Part shown: positions 46,370 through 56,935 of the stretch, one piece after another | Layout of the letters: each line of letters starts with the position of its first letter | Numbering within the stretch: position 1 is the stretch's first letter | DNA from: Notolepis coatsorum | Taxonomy: Eukaryota; Chordata; Actinopteri; Aulopiformes; Paralepididae | Direction of reading: 5' to 3' | Assembly: GCA_963971535.1 (NCBI GenBank) | Contig: OZ020592.1 | Coordinates: 127,056,888-127,120,887 of the forward strand | DNA length: 64,000 nucleotides | The notes under the pieces: generated by a model | The model's database searches: none | What the model was told of the DNA's origin: nothing | Seen by the model: only the letters and a program-made list of their open reading frames with translations | Program-made: the position numbers and the translations under genes

Positions 46370-47119
46370 CAGGGGTCAGCAACCTTTTTGACATGGAGTG
46401 CCTGTTTAAAATATAGTTGTAACTAGTGTGCCTCAACAATATTCCATGCATCGTAATTTTTTTCTTCTCATAATCAGGCATTTTTAATCATAATTTTTAC
46501 ATTATTACATCATTATTGTTATTGTTATTATTAAGTTACCAGAACTTAGAAATATTGAGTTCAGTTACTATGCATTAAGGTTTTCAGTTTTCAATCCATA
46601 ATAAATTAACAGAAAAATAAGTACACAACCACATTATTTCAACCTAATAAAACTATGTTTATTGTCATTGTTTTAAGAACACAAGTTGACTTGGTAATAC
46701 TCACATTTTGAGTAAAAAAAATGGCTTTTAACATGTGCAATGTTCAATGAAATAGAAAAATAAATAATACAATTTGTTGATTAATCCCACTGGTCACAAT
46801 GGTGACCGTAATAATGTTTTTGTTATAAGGCTTTGCAAATGTTACTGAATGATGTAGCAATGTATTTCCAGCTAAATTGAAATAATAAACAAATAAAGGG
46901 TCTCAATTAAATATGTGGTAGTAAAAAGAACCTGTGGGAGGATTTCAACAAGATAAATGCGTCAACAGTGCAAAATATTTCACTATAATATTTCAAAGGC
47001 AAAAATGTTTTATTTTTATATTTTCTTTCATTTTAAATTTTTTTTAATGCTGCCCCCTGTGCCTATGAAAATGCCCCCATGCCTATGCAGGCACGCGTGC
47101 CTAGGGTTGCCTACCCCTG
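46370..47119. mobile_element. hAT-like non-autonomous transposon (750 bp)
   Basis: The left end is CAGGGGTCAGCAACCTTTTT. The right end inverted is CAGGGGTAGGCAACCCTAGG. A perfect 8-bp duplication ATATATAC flanks it (46362-46369 and 47120-47127). The CAGGGGT..GCAACC end and 8-bp duplication are hAT-type. The AT-rich interior has no transposase. Confidence 0.9.
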
Positions 47120-47420
47120 ATATATACAATATACAATACAGAGTAGGAATTTTTTTTAACTGAGTTACAATATAAAGTACAATGCAGAATGGGATGAGGT
47201 ACAACTTAGGGTAAGGTGCAATGAGGTATGAGTTGTAGTGCAAATCTTTTTACCAATAAATATAAAGTTTGTTAAAGTGTCTAAAGTGCTACAGTGAGTT
47301 GTTTATTTAAAGTGAGTGTGTGCGTGTGGATGTGTGTGCTGTGAGTGTATTTGATGGTTTGTTACATAGTGTTATTGTCGTTGAGCATCCTGGCGGCCTG
47401 GGGATAGAAGCTCCTACGGA

Positions 47421-47867
47421 GTATAGAAACCGTTATCATCCTGTGTGTTGTTTGACTATTGGAGCCTCTGCCAAGGCTTTGAATCCTTTCCTAAATACAG
47501 ACGCGATGGCCGAGTTGAGGTAGTCTGTAGTAGGGCGGCTGACCTCGACTAGGTCAGCCGATGATGGACAGATTATGTTACCACGTCCAAAATCAAATGC
47601 TTTAAAGAGGACTGTTGTTTATCATGCCATCAATCATTGGAATAACTGCCCACTGAACATAAGTAAATTGAATAGCAAAGTGTCTTTCAAATACCACCTG
47701 AGAATGCACTACTTAAATACGTGAGCAAAATATTCTGATGTTTATAATGATGAATGTAGTCGACAAATTTTGGCCAATCAAAGTCGACTATACAAATCCT
47801 TAGTCGGGGACAGGCCTAGTCTGTAGTCCCAGAATATGATGTTTTCTAACCGTGACTCGTGGAATGG
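47421..47867. other. Intron 4 stretch, no supported gene
   Basis: A weak transposase-like reading (HAINHWNNCP-type) at about 47618-47660 is too short to call. It is otherwise unrecognised. Confidence 0.4.
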
Positions 47868-48130
47868 GATGGGGACCAGGTTTCCGCGTTGCTGGGTATC
47901 TCCCAGGCCTTTCTGTGTGGAGTTAGCATGTTCTTCCCGTGCTCGTAAGGGTCCCCCCCCCCCCCCACACACACACACCGAAGCCCCTATCTGCTCCCGG
48001 CTGCCCTTGGGGGGGGGAACGACGACGGGATGGGTCAAGTGCAGAGACTCAATCGCATCGGCGATCCAACTACATGTGTGTTTGTTCCTGTGTGTGTCTG
48101 CCTGCATGCCGAATAAAGACTTCTCCAAAG
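47868..48130 (+). mobile_element. Headless SINE fragment (same family as 56481-56935)
   Basis: GGGACCAGGTTTCCGCGTTG, then CTCCCAGGCCTTTCTGTGTG and ATAAAGACTTCTCC, match the body of the SINE at 56481-56935 in order; the tRNA-like head is missing. A C-run (47949-47966) and a G-run (48009-48017) lie inside. Confidence 0.8.
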
Positions 48131-48985
48131 TCCAGTTATTAAGGTTTGAGGGGAGTTGACCTCTTTTTAAATGCCAATCTCACCTACATTATATTACCTA
48201 CTGTTAACCCACCATCCGTGAGGTTCAGGATCTTCTAGGTACCATCTATTAAAACTAGCACTCCCCTCGATGGACGTATACCTTCCTCTGTGGTTCAAGC
48301 CGCTCTCGCCGGATTTAAAATATTCCATTTCATGAACCGAACGGACAAACGGACGTTTTCCTTCCTCTGTGCTAGTTCTACGGGATCCGATTCGGCCCGT
48401 GAAAGGACTTGTTGGCACCGAACAAAAGCGTCTCGGAGCACCGCTGTGCTGGAGGAACAATGGCACACAACTGATCGACTTACTGTGGCACAAACAGGCC
48501 TGGCACCGAACCACTTCAACGTGTCTTTTTACCTGCCGCTGTCTGTATAGCTCTCCGTCTCTCACCTGCTGCTGTATTATTCATGGCTGAACTCGGCCTG
48601 TGCATGCTGGCATGAGTCCTACCTATCGGTTTCCCATTGTTAGCGAACCGGGCTTTATCCCTAACTAGCCTCACGCGTGGCCAACAGCCCTGTGGCTGTT
48701 ATCTAATGAAATCCTTTCATTTATTACTCTGAACACCGTTGCTTTAGTGTGATTTTCTTTTTTTTTTAGTGTGAATATGTGTCCTCGACTGAAGACATCC
48801 TTGACTGATAGTCGAGGGAATCTGTCGACTTGAGTGACATGGTGCCAGAATGCATTTGAGAGTGTGTAAATAAAGGTTTATTTAATTAACAAATCCTGCA
48901 TTGTTGTCCTTCTGCAAATGAAGGCAGTCATGAAGACTTTAAATCTGGTGCTTGTGTAGCGCCAAAGCATATTGACTATATTCAC
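48131..48985. other. Intron 4 stretch, no gene
   Basis: Random-looking ORFs on both strands at 48194-48590 mirror each other and have no recognised similarity. Confidence 0.5.
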
Positions 48986-49260
48986 ATAACATAACATAAC
49001 ATAAGATATTCCTTTATTGATCCCCTTGGGGAAGTTCGGGCAGCATGGGGGAGGGGTGAGGAGAAGTACATGTGTATATGGGCAGGGTAATGGAGGAAAG
49101 CCATAAATATAGGCAATATAATTAGATCTAAATATAAAAGAAATATGAGAAAAAGAAACTGTAAACAAAAGTACAGATGAGGGTCTTTCGGTTCTATTAT
49201 ACGTTACAATAAATATGGCAATAAATCATTTGAATCTGAATATATATATATAGATTTCAG
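48986..49260 (-). mobile_element. LINE 3' end (minus), same family as 39490-41077
   Basis: ACATAACATAACATAAGATA is followed by CCTTTATTGATCCCCTTGGG, the complement of the 3' terminus at 41040-41077. A short AT-rich 3' UTR-like part follows. Confidence 0.8.
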
Positions 49261-49952
49261 ATTGGTAATCCTGGTAAGGTGTGAGGCTTGATTTCATTGG
49301 ATTGAGAATTTAGTAATGTTGATCTGATTGGTGATCATGAACAAGCAAACCTAATCTCTGGGTAGACGAGGGTCGCTGAGCCAATCGTAACAGGTTGCCG
49401 GGAGCCCGGGACTGAATGTTCCCCAGCTGAAAGCTGATAGACCACTCTGTGAGGCCACGTGCACCAGGGCTTCTGAATGTTTCATGAGATCATTTGTACC
49501 TCACATGATGTTATCCCCCTGTGTGTGTGTTGACTGGGATGTACATTGTATACTGTACCCTCATATTGTTAAGAGGCCGTATTATATGTCCCGCACAGGC
49601 CTCGGACCTCTTATCGATCAGGAAGTACTGTCGTTTGGGTTTCAGCTGATTGGTTGAAAACGGCTCTGTGCTTTGTCCTCTCTGTGCTGTTGTCCCAGCT
49701 TTGTGGGTGTGATGTGATATTGTGATGTGATATTGTACTGTGCGTGTGATGTGATATTGTACTGTGTGTGTGTGTGTGTGTGTGTGTTACGACCTTGGCT
49801 GTGCAAACAGACACCAAAACCTGTGTTTAACTCAAAATACTACTCTAACAATGAATTACTGGTACAAACTAAAGAACAAAGAATGAGAGAACGTGACAAC
49901 TCTCTGTTAACACACACTCCTCTAGCCACAGACAGAGTGCATGTGTGTCTCA
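49261..49952. other. Intron 4 stretch with GTGATATTGTACTG repeats
   Basis: TGTGATATTGTACTGTG occurs several times at 49710-49765 and again at 50806-50822 across the following transposon. A (GT)n run lies at 49763-49788. No gene. Confidence 0.55.
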
Positions 49953-50683
49953 GGCCCCGTTTAGACGGAAACGCTAGCAGGTGAATCCGCAAAAATATTT
50001 TTTCGGATGTGCCTTTCGTTTATACGGAAACAGCGTTTTTACGGGGTGAAACCGCAAAAAAGTGAGACTACCTTCCAGGGTGGAATTCCTAGAAACGCAA
50101 AAGCTTTGCGCTCTCGTCTAAACTGTTAAAACGTATAAATCTGATAAAACGATGACGAAAGGGTTGTGACGGCTCTGGTCGCGCGTACTGCTTACGTCAC
50201 AGGTAGCAGGTATGCGCCAGTAGCCGAGACGTAAACAAAGCAAGTATGTCTGACTTATATCAACGGAGATCACCTGAAGGCTACATTGGCAGTACTTTTA
50301 ACCCTTTCACTGCCACACGACAGAAGGTTAACCCTTTACTATCACACAACCGGCTGTCGTGTGGCAGTGAAAGGGTTAAATACACAAGAATCTGTCCCGC
50401 GGCGTGAGTGGACCCACTGTCTGTGAGTGACTCTGCTTTGGTGCAATCACATTCCCCATCCACAGTCTGCGAATCAGAGGCAGAGTAGGGCGGGTCTTCA
50501 CAGCACGTCATGTGACATATGCGCCAATCGTGTGACAGTGGGGCTCCGTCGTCTCGAGTCGTTACAGCGTCGTCTGCACGCAGAATTCCATCCCAAAACG
50601 CTTGTCTAAACGTAAAATTAAAAGTGAAACCGCAAGATGACTTTTGCGGTTTCTGTTCACAAAACGCTCGTCTAAACGGGGCC
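49953..50683. mobile_element. TIR DNA element (731 bp), possible 3-bp TCA duplication
   Basis: GGCCCCGTTTAGACGGAAAC at the left is matched inverted by CGTCTAAACGGGGCC at the right. TCA flanks both ends (49950-49952, 50684-50686). The interior has repeated AAACCGCAAAA motifs near both ends and the TTAA hairpin at 50299-50379. No transposase. A 3-bp duplication would fit Harbinger- or CACTA-type elements; the class is not settled. Confidence 0.75.
50299..50379. mobile_element. TTAA-flanked hairpin MITE nested in the 49953-50683 element
   Basis: TTAACCCTTTCACTGCCACA with its exact inverse ending GTGAAAGGGTTAA, 26-bp arms and a loop of about 29 bp. It shares ends with the hairpin at 32971-33040. 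Confidence 0.75.
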
Positions 50684-50686
50684 TCA

Positions 50687-51491
50687 GAGACTGGTTTTAA
50701 CCTGCCAGCAGGTATCCAATCAGCAGTAATTAGCTAATTAGCAACCCTCACCTGCATGCCCAGTGACACAGGAGTGATCAAGCTCATGGTACATAACAGT
50801 GTGTGTGTGATATTGTACTGTGAGACTGAGTGCACATGTTTTAGTCATATTTATAGGCCTGTTTGTCAGTTTTTATACTCAATGATACTATCTTTTTTAA
50901 ATATAAATAATTAACATAATTGCACCATATCCTATGTATTTGTGAAGAGGTTATAGGCCCATAACGCTTCCACCAATCAGGAAATGGCTTTGATAACTGT
51001 TGTAATTTATATTTATACTCAAACTTGTTCTGAGCTAGGGAAGTCAGCCTTTTCCTTTGATGCCTCTAACGCATGGAATGTCCTTCAACTCTCGCTGAAA
51101 TTGGAGGTTCTCCCTTCCCTTGGAATGTTTAAACGTATGATTTCAGACCATTGTGTGACTACCTGTAACTGTTTTAGTTGATCTTTTTAAATGATTTTGA
51201 AACGTTTTTTATAAATTTTTTACTCTGGTGTTTAAATTTCTGTGAATATTGTTTTTATTATGTACTGTACAATCGTCGTTTCTGTAAATGAGGGAAACCT
51301 CAGATGCTTACGATTTTAAATAAAGGTTGAAATGAAATACATCTACAACATGTCTGTTTAAATATGAAAGACACTGAGTTTTGTTTGTGTTTACCATCCA
51401 ATCTTTGTGTGTGTGTGATCATGTTTGTTTGTGTCTGTTATACCTACTGAAACCCACTCTATTTGTGTTTGTGTGTTATCTCCCACCCCAG
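50687..51491. other. Intron 4 end, no gene
   Basis: AT-rich; 50984-51181 gives a 65-codon ORF (SAFSFDASNAWNVLQLSLKL) that resembles the C-terminal end of LINE or transposase ORFs (a FSxxAxxxWNxLP-like motif) and may be a LINE remnant with its 3' part at 51180-51340 (AATAAAGGTTGAAATGAAAT). The stretch 51341-51491 leads into exon 5. Confidence 0.4.
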
Positions 51492-51587
51492 GAGAAGCTG
51501 GCTAAGAGTATCCATTACCTCATCAGCAAAGAGGACCAGGTCAGGACTCAGATCACTAATCTGGAGGATCTGATCAGTGAGACTGAG
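51492..51587 (+). CDS. trim36: TRIM36-like E3 ligase, coding exon 5 (coiled coil start)
   Basis: 96 bp, phase 0 on both sides, acceptor CCCACCCCAG, donor GAG|GTACGG. It encodes EKLAKSIHYLISKEDQVRTQ and then ITNLEDLISETE. The heptad pattern of I/L/V positions marks the beginning of the TRIM coiled coil that makes antiparallel dimers. TRIM36 relatives have the same exon size and a very similar LxKxIxYLIxKExQV start. Nothing unusual in the exon itself. Confidence 0.93.
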
Positions 51588-51960
51588 GTACGGGGGACGT
51601 GATTCACGTTGGAACGTGTTCCTAGAAGGAACGTGTTCCTATGTTGCATAACAGGGTCAGGGTTCAGACGACTGTGGAATGTTAAAGTTCAGGTTGAGCA
51701 GAGAGAGAGGGTTTGTGTGCGTCGCTGTGCAGCCCGAACATTTCTTATTCAACGTCTGACTTGAGAGGAGCTCTGACGTCATGTAATACTGCCAGAGAAT
51801 AATTTGGGGACCCGTTTTAACCTTCCCAAGACCTAATTTTCATTCTATCTTCATTTCATCTCGATGGATCATTTAGAGCAGGCTCTCGTTTACAATGACG
51901 TTGAGAGGAACAATACGTAATACAAAAACAATATAGAAACGGAAGAGTCAATCAATTAAA
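51588..51960. other. Intron 5 start, no gene
   Basis: Contains a short direct repeat GGAACGTGTTCCTA (51612, 51629). Nothing else recognised. Confidence 0.5.
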
Positions 51961-52270
51961 CAATTCAAACGGTTGGCCATTGATTGATTGATTGAAAATG
52001 TTATTAACAGATTGCAGAATGGGTACAATACAGTACAGCTCAATACACACAATTATTAAGGGGATGCAGACCAGAGAAAGACTTTCGTCTTGTTTACATC
52101 AGGGTCCCCCATTTTCAATTCATCATAACGTATATGACACACATGACATACAGATAGACAGTACTGCTACATCTATACATTTATGACATACCAGATTTAC
52201 AAATACAGTACTGTTTGTGATACAAAAATAGTCTAAAAAAGAGAGTATGTACATTTTCCGAAGAAACTGT
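51961..52270 (-). mobile_element. LINE-B 3' tail (minus strand)
   Basis: TTGATTGATTGATTGAAAAT (complement of the 3' end) leads into CAATTATTAAGGGGATGCAG, then CCCCCATTTTCAATTCATC and the AAATACAGTACTG motif. It is the reverse of the 3' UTR of the LINE at 41078-42590, truncated before the coding part. Confidence 0.9.
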
Positions 52271-52651
52271 ACATTGGAGCCATTATGTATTTAAACTGAC
52301 CAACGGATATTAAAGTATTGAGTTTTAAGGGGCTTTGTGAAACATTCCACGTGTCAGGGGGCACGTTCCAAAACACTGACCTACCCTCTGCCTCTATAAC
52401 CCCTGCAAGAGGAGCGTAATCTCTGTCACTCGTGATGAGATAACAAGTTGCTCAAGGGCTAAATGGTCCGGTTCCATTCCGCTCATACTTTCGTCACCAC
52501 ACCCGTCAGTCAGGGAGGGAGAGGCGCTGACTCGGGTCTGTCTGCTCCGGCAGCCCTCTTGGTTATTACAGCTTTTCACTGTAATTATTACTCCCACCAC
52601 TCGCTTTGTTTACTCACAAGGCGCCACGCGGCCAGGCAGAGCTTCTTACTG
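52271..52651. other. Intron 5 stretch, no gene
   Basis: Unrecognised. Two facing ORFs at 52394-52672 are mutual shadows without similarity. Confidence 0.5.
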
Positions 52652-53520
52652 GTTCCTATAAGATCTCTCTGATCAGGGCTTCTTACTGGTTCCTATAAGA
52701 TCTCTCTGATCAGGGCTTCTTACTGGTTCCTATAAGATCTCTCTGATCAGGGCTTCTTACTGGTTCCTATAAGATCTCTCTGATCAGGGCTTCTTACTGG
52801 TTCCTATAAGATCTCTCTGATCAGGGCTTCTTACTGGTTCCTATAAGATCTTTCTGATCAGGGCATCTTACTGGTTCCTATAAGATCTCTCTGATCAGGG
52901 CTTCTTACTGGTTCCTATAGGATCTCTCTGATCAGGGCTTCTTACTGGTTCCTATAAGATCTCTCTGATCAGGGCTTCTTACTGGTTCCTATAAGATCTC
53001 TCTGATCAGGGCTTCTTACTGGTTCCTATAAGATCTCTCTGATCAGGGCTTCTTACTGGTTCCTATAAGATCTCTCTGATCAGGGCTTCTTACTGGTTCC
53101 TATAAGATCTCTCTGATCAGGGCTTCTTACTGGTTCCTATAAGATCTCTCTGATCAGGGCTTCTTACTGGTTCCTATAAGATCTCTCTGATCAGGGCTTC
53201 TTACTGGTTCCTATAAGATCTCTCTGATCAGGGCTTCTTACTGGTTCCTATAAGATCTCTCTGATCAGGGCTTCTTACTGGTTCCTATAAGATCTCTCTG
53301 ATCAGGGCTTCTTACTGGTTCCTATAAGATCTCTCTGATCAGGGCTTCTTACTGGTTCCTATAAGATCTTTCTGATCAGGGCTCCTTACTGGTTCCTATA
53401 AGATCTCTCTGATCAGGGCATCTTACTGGTTCCTATAAGATCTCTCTGATCAGGGCATCTTACTGGTTCCTATAAGATCTCTCTGATCAGGGCTTCTTAC
53501 TGGTTCCTATAAGATCTCTG
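52652..53520. repeat. Minisatellite D (37-bp unit), main block
   Basis: About 23 nearly identical units of AGGGCTTCTTACTGGTTCCT plus ATAAGATCTCTCTGATC. Rare variants (GGGCATC, ATAGGATC, TTTCTGATC) are scattered. Each unit includes AGATCT and TGATCA palindromes. The array is cut by two SINEs and ends at 54298. Confidence 0.97.
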
Positions 53521-53527
53521 GTCCTCT

Positions 53528-53999
53528 AGGGCGGCTAGGTAGTGCAGTGGGCAAGGCGCTCACCACCAATGCAGGAGACGCTGGGGTCGAGCCCAGCTCT
53601 CGGCATTGCTATCAGCTTGGCTGGTCGTTCATACTAATACAATTGGCAGTATTAGGGGGTGGGAAGCTGATGGGTGGGGATCGGACGTTGTGGACAGTGA
53701 CTCCTACAGGTCGGTTGGTGCGCCTGCGCAGCAGAATCAGGAAGCGACGGGGGCGGCGTGCCCTCCAAACGCAGACCCCCGACGCTGAGAGATCGCGCTG
53801 TGTAGGTGAAAAGATGCGACTGCTGCTTCCTCGAGTACCGGAGGGGACATGTGATGTAAGGCTTAGTCCACATTGCAGCCGGCTTGTGGGAGGCATGGCC
53901 TAACAGCGTTCGAGACAGAGGAGGGTAGAATTGGACGATACGAAATTGGGATGGGAGAAAAATAGAAAATGGGAGAAAAGGTAGATACAAAAAAAAAAT
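53528..53999 (+). mobile_element. tRNA-headed SINE 'family S' inserted in minisatellite D
   Basis: Head AGGGCGGCTAGGTAGTGCAG, B-box-like GGGTCGAGCCC, the usual body, and an A tail at 53988-53998. The duplicated target CTCTGGTCCTCT is at 53516-53527 and, split by the next SINE, at 54000-54005 and 54240-54251. Confidence 0.92.
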
Positions 54000-54005
54000 C
54001 TCTGG

Positions 54006-54239
54006 GGGAGCTCCAGTAGCTCACCGCGTACCTCGAACGCTATTTCGGCGTCGGGGACAACCGTGCGCGTCACGGATCTGGGGTACACGAGTTCGACTCC
54101 CGGACTCGCCGTATTTTCTCAGTGTCTTTCCCCCCATCTATACCCCATTCAACCTGTTTCTGTCGGTCATACTTGACCAGAAAAAGCGATAAACGCGAAA
54201 CCAGCTGACTGGTCAAAGTAAAAAAAAAAAAAAAAAAAA
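54006..54239 (+). mobile_element. Second, different tRNA-derived SINE stacked on the first
   Basis: GGGAGCTCCAGTAGCTCACC (A-box region) and GAGTTCGACTCCCGG (B box) are tRNA-like. A short body follows and the A tail at 54219-54239 is 19-20 bases long. It sits inside the downstream target duplication of the preceding SINE and makes its own 6-bp repeat CTCTGG (54000-54005 and 54240-54245). The long pure A tail suggests a young insertion. Confidence 0.85.
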
Positions 54240-54298
54240 CTCTGGTCCTCTGATCAGGGCGTCTTACTGGTTCCTATAAGATCTCTCTGATCAGGGTT
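54240..54298. repeat. Minisatellite D, right remnant
   Basis: One and a half units, CTGATCAGGGCGTCTTACTG with CCTATAAGATCTCTCTGATC, continue the array after the two SINEs. Confidence 0.9.
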
Positions 54299-54402
54299 AA
54301 CATAGAATTTCCTCCCTCTGATGTATGTTATATATCTCATTACTGGCAATCGCGTCTCGCTCTGCCTTCTGAGATATCATTATCTCCAGCACCTATTGTG
54401 CC

Positions 54403-54726
54403 CAGTGTTGCGATGCTCATATCAACACTGGTTGCATGCACGCTAATGACGTCACGTGCACGCGCGCTCCCGCGCATGCGCATAAATGTACCCTTGCATA
54501 AGGACAGACTAAAAACAGTGCCTAATTGCCTCTATGAATGGAATATAACACCTGACGACCGGCGCTATTGATAAAGTAGCCAGGTGGGTACTGCGAGTTG
54601 GCGCATCAGTCGAATGCAGCACATTCCTGTGTGCACGCGCGTGCACATCCATGCGTGCACGTGCTTCTGCTCACAAAACTTTGGTTGAACGGAGTGCAAC
54701 CTCGTCCCATGAGTAACGCATCACTG
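54403..54726. mobile_element. hAT-like MITE inside the left DIRS terminal repeat
   Basis: CAGTGTTGCGATGCTCAT at the left and ATGAGTAACGCATCACTG at the right form imperfect TIRs starting with CAG. The 8-bp target is ATTGTGCC (54395-54402) and ATTGTGCT (54727-54734). The intact right DIRS repeat shows ATTGTGCCCATGG without the insert, which confirms the boundaries. Confidence 0.88.
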
Positions 54727-54862
54727 ATTGTGCTCATGGAAACCAAACACATGCACCCACCTGCACGTGACCACGCCACTCCCCTGCGTGCCTCTACAAT
54801 AGGCAGGAAGTGGTCACGCTTACACCCTTCCTCATTCTTTTCCAAACGCGGAAGCTGCTCAT

Positions 54863-55371
54863 ATGCACTTGCAAACAGGTGGAACTTTGTTATGAAGCGT
54901 AGGGAGAAATTACGCAATGTTGGGCTTTCGCCAGACGTACGCCAGCCCCCGGAACCATCTCGGCACGTCCAGACAGCACGGCGGTCCTATCCTGTGTTTT
55001 CCTCGTCGCTTGACAGCGGACCGATGGACTTCGCGCGGCGCTTGGCAGTCGAGCCACGTTGCGCTCAGGTAGGACCTGAGCGATGTATTAGCGCGGGGAG
55101 CTGGGTGTTTGGATAAACGTGGTCATCATGACTCATTGTTGAATGTTTTTCCAAGTATCTTAGCGCGCGCAGCTGGTGCTAATGCTACAATGTTTGGGGC
55201 GCCGTTTCCCATGTACCCCGCCGGGGCTGTCTTCACTCTTCCCTCCTCTTAACCATTCATGCTGACGGTCAATCGGTGTCTAATGTTGGGGGTTTAGCTG
55301 AGGCTTATTTACCCTTTACATGCGTGGATGGGCTGATGACAGGGCTCAGGGCAGGTGTGCATTTGTGAATC
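54863..55371 (+). pseudogene. DIRS internal 5' region, gag-like remnant
   Basis: The frame 54598-55116 crosses the repeat and into this region but is not conserved as one protein. Basic, Pro/Ser-rich readings are compatible with a decayed gag. I cannot assign domains. Confidence 0.35.
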
Positions 55372-55503
55372 TATGAATTGAAAATGGCGGACCCTGATGT
55401 AGACAGGACTAACGTTTTCTCTGGTCTGCATCCCCTTAACAATTGTGTGTATTGGGCTAGCCCATTCTGCAATATGTTAATAAAGTTTTCATTCATTCAT
55501 TCA
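55372..55503 (+). mobile_element. LINE-B 3' tail fragment inside the DIRS element
   Basis: GAATTGAAAATGGCGGACCC, TGCATCCCCTTAACAATTG and AATAAAGTTTTCATTCATTC match the LINE-B tail. Only about 130 bp, a heavily truncated copy. Confidence 0.88.
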
Positions 55504-56480
55504 TTTATCCCTTACACGGGTGCATGCACAGGTGTGCCGCATTGGAGGTTATTGCATGACTACTAGTGGAGCAGTGCTTCACTAGTAATAGACTTTGGTC
55601 AGCAGCCGCCACTGGTATTCCGTGCTTAGTGAAGCAGGTGGCATTGGTCCTTTGCCCTGACATGGTGGAACGGTATCCCGCCCGGCCGACGCCAAGAGGC
55701 GGGTCGGCCCGGCAGGTGGCTGGTGGGCTGATGAAGCTTGTACCGTCGCAGTACAGAATTTAGCAGCAACTAACAACATTGCTCAATTGGCTGTTTTTCT
55801 GTTAAAAATGGTGTCGGGTGGTGGGGCCTTAGGGCCAGCCGACGTCAACCATCGTGCAAGGTTTTGAGGTTATTCAGCTTTTGACCCAGCCACAAGCTAT
55901 AACAGCAGGGAGGGCTAGGATGCTGTCAACGGTTGTTCACGGGCATCTTTGGTTGGAGCAACCTCCCCTCTCCGCGGATGGACCTTGGTCTGTCCACGGG
56001 GCGCGGGCGGTATTTGACCTGGGCTCCACGCCGCCCCACACCGCGCAGCCAGAGGTGAGAGCACGGCCTCGCCAGTGGCTGCGTTTCCCCCGCCTGAGAT
56101 ACCCTGGACACAAAGAAAACAGGTGATCACAAGGCCGACAGCCTCGGCGGCCGAGGGATCGGCTATTAGATGGGCACGCCCTAAAAAAACGTTGCCATCT
56201 AGCTGTGTCTAGTGTCGAGAAATCGGAAATCGGGGGGGGGGGGGGGGTCGGACCCATACTGGACCTGTCCCATGGAAGGTTCAGAATGTTGACCATCACC
56301 CACCTGTTAAGCGCTGTCAGGTGGGAGACTGGTTCACCTCCATAGACCTGAAGGCTGCGTATTCACATCCCGATCTTCCCTCCTAGAACCTACCTATGCA
56401 TCCTGTTTCAGGGCTTAGCGTACGAGTACCAGAGGCTGCCGTTCGGCTACTCTCTGGCTCCTCGCATCTTCACCAAGTGT
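55504..56480 (+). pseudogene. DIRS gag/RT region, first part
   Basis: Towards its end this region encodes the RT readings FTSIDLKAAYSHPDLPS and, in the next frame, FQGLAYEYQRLPFGYSLAPRIFTK, typical of DIRS-type reverse transcriptases. Stops and frame changes break it, and a G-run (56226-56247) lies upstream. The catalytic aspartate box is not seen because the SINE at 56481 interrupts just before it. Confidence 0.7.
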
Positions 56481-56935
56481 AGCGGCACGGTGGTGTAGTG
56501 GTTAACACTGTCGCCTTACAGCAAGAAGGTCCAGGGTTCGATTCCCGCTTGGGGACCAGGTTTCCATGATGCCAGGTACTCGGTGGGGTATCTCCCAGGC
56601 CTTTCTGTGTGAAGTTTGCATGTTCTCCCCGTGCTCGCAAGGGTTTCCCCCCCGATAAAATAAACCCAATGGAAAAACATGCACAACAGATTGCTAACGC
56701 TGTGGCGTTTTTGACGAAGACGGACAGGAGCACTTGGATTGGTCCCCGGGGCACGGCTCACGTTGACGCCCTATCTGCTCCCGGCTGCCCATGGGGGGAA
56801 GGACAACGGGATGGGAAAAGTGCAGAGACATTTCATCTGCGACTCAGTGCATGTGTGTGTGTGTTCCTGTGGGTCGCCCATCTCGCGTGTGTGTGTGTGT
56901 GTTAAAAACTGCATGACAAATAAAGACTTCTAGTC
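56481..56935 (+). mobile_element. tRNA-derived SINE inserted in the DIRS reverse transcriptase
   Basis: GCGGCACGGTGGTGTAGTGG, then GGGTTCGATTCCCG, is a clear tRNA-like A/B box pair. The body CAGGCCTTTCTGTGTGAAGT and GCATGTTCTCCCCGTGCTCG is a common teleost SINE sequence. (GT)n runs lie at 56840-56900 and it ends AAATAAAGACTTCTAG. A headless copy is at 47868-48130. Confidence 0.85.

Larger units (their letters stand above)
45670..47420 (-). mobile_element. LINE-tail repeat (copy of 5086-5520) split by a SINE and a hAT-like element
   Basis: TTCAAGTTTCTTTATTAG at 45670 matches 5099. After the SINE (45740-46235) the repeat resumes at GCTCCTGAGAGTGTGCTAG, and after the hAT-like element (46370-47119) it resumes with ATATATACAATATACAATAC and continues to about 47400. 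Stripping both insertions restores the order seen in the 5086 copy. Confidence 0.8.

Noticed and set aside
47589..47725. Possible transposase fragment
   Set aside because: Only a handful of residues look familiar, no flanking TIRs or duplication could be found.
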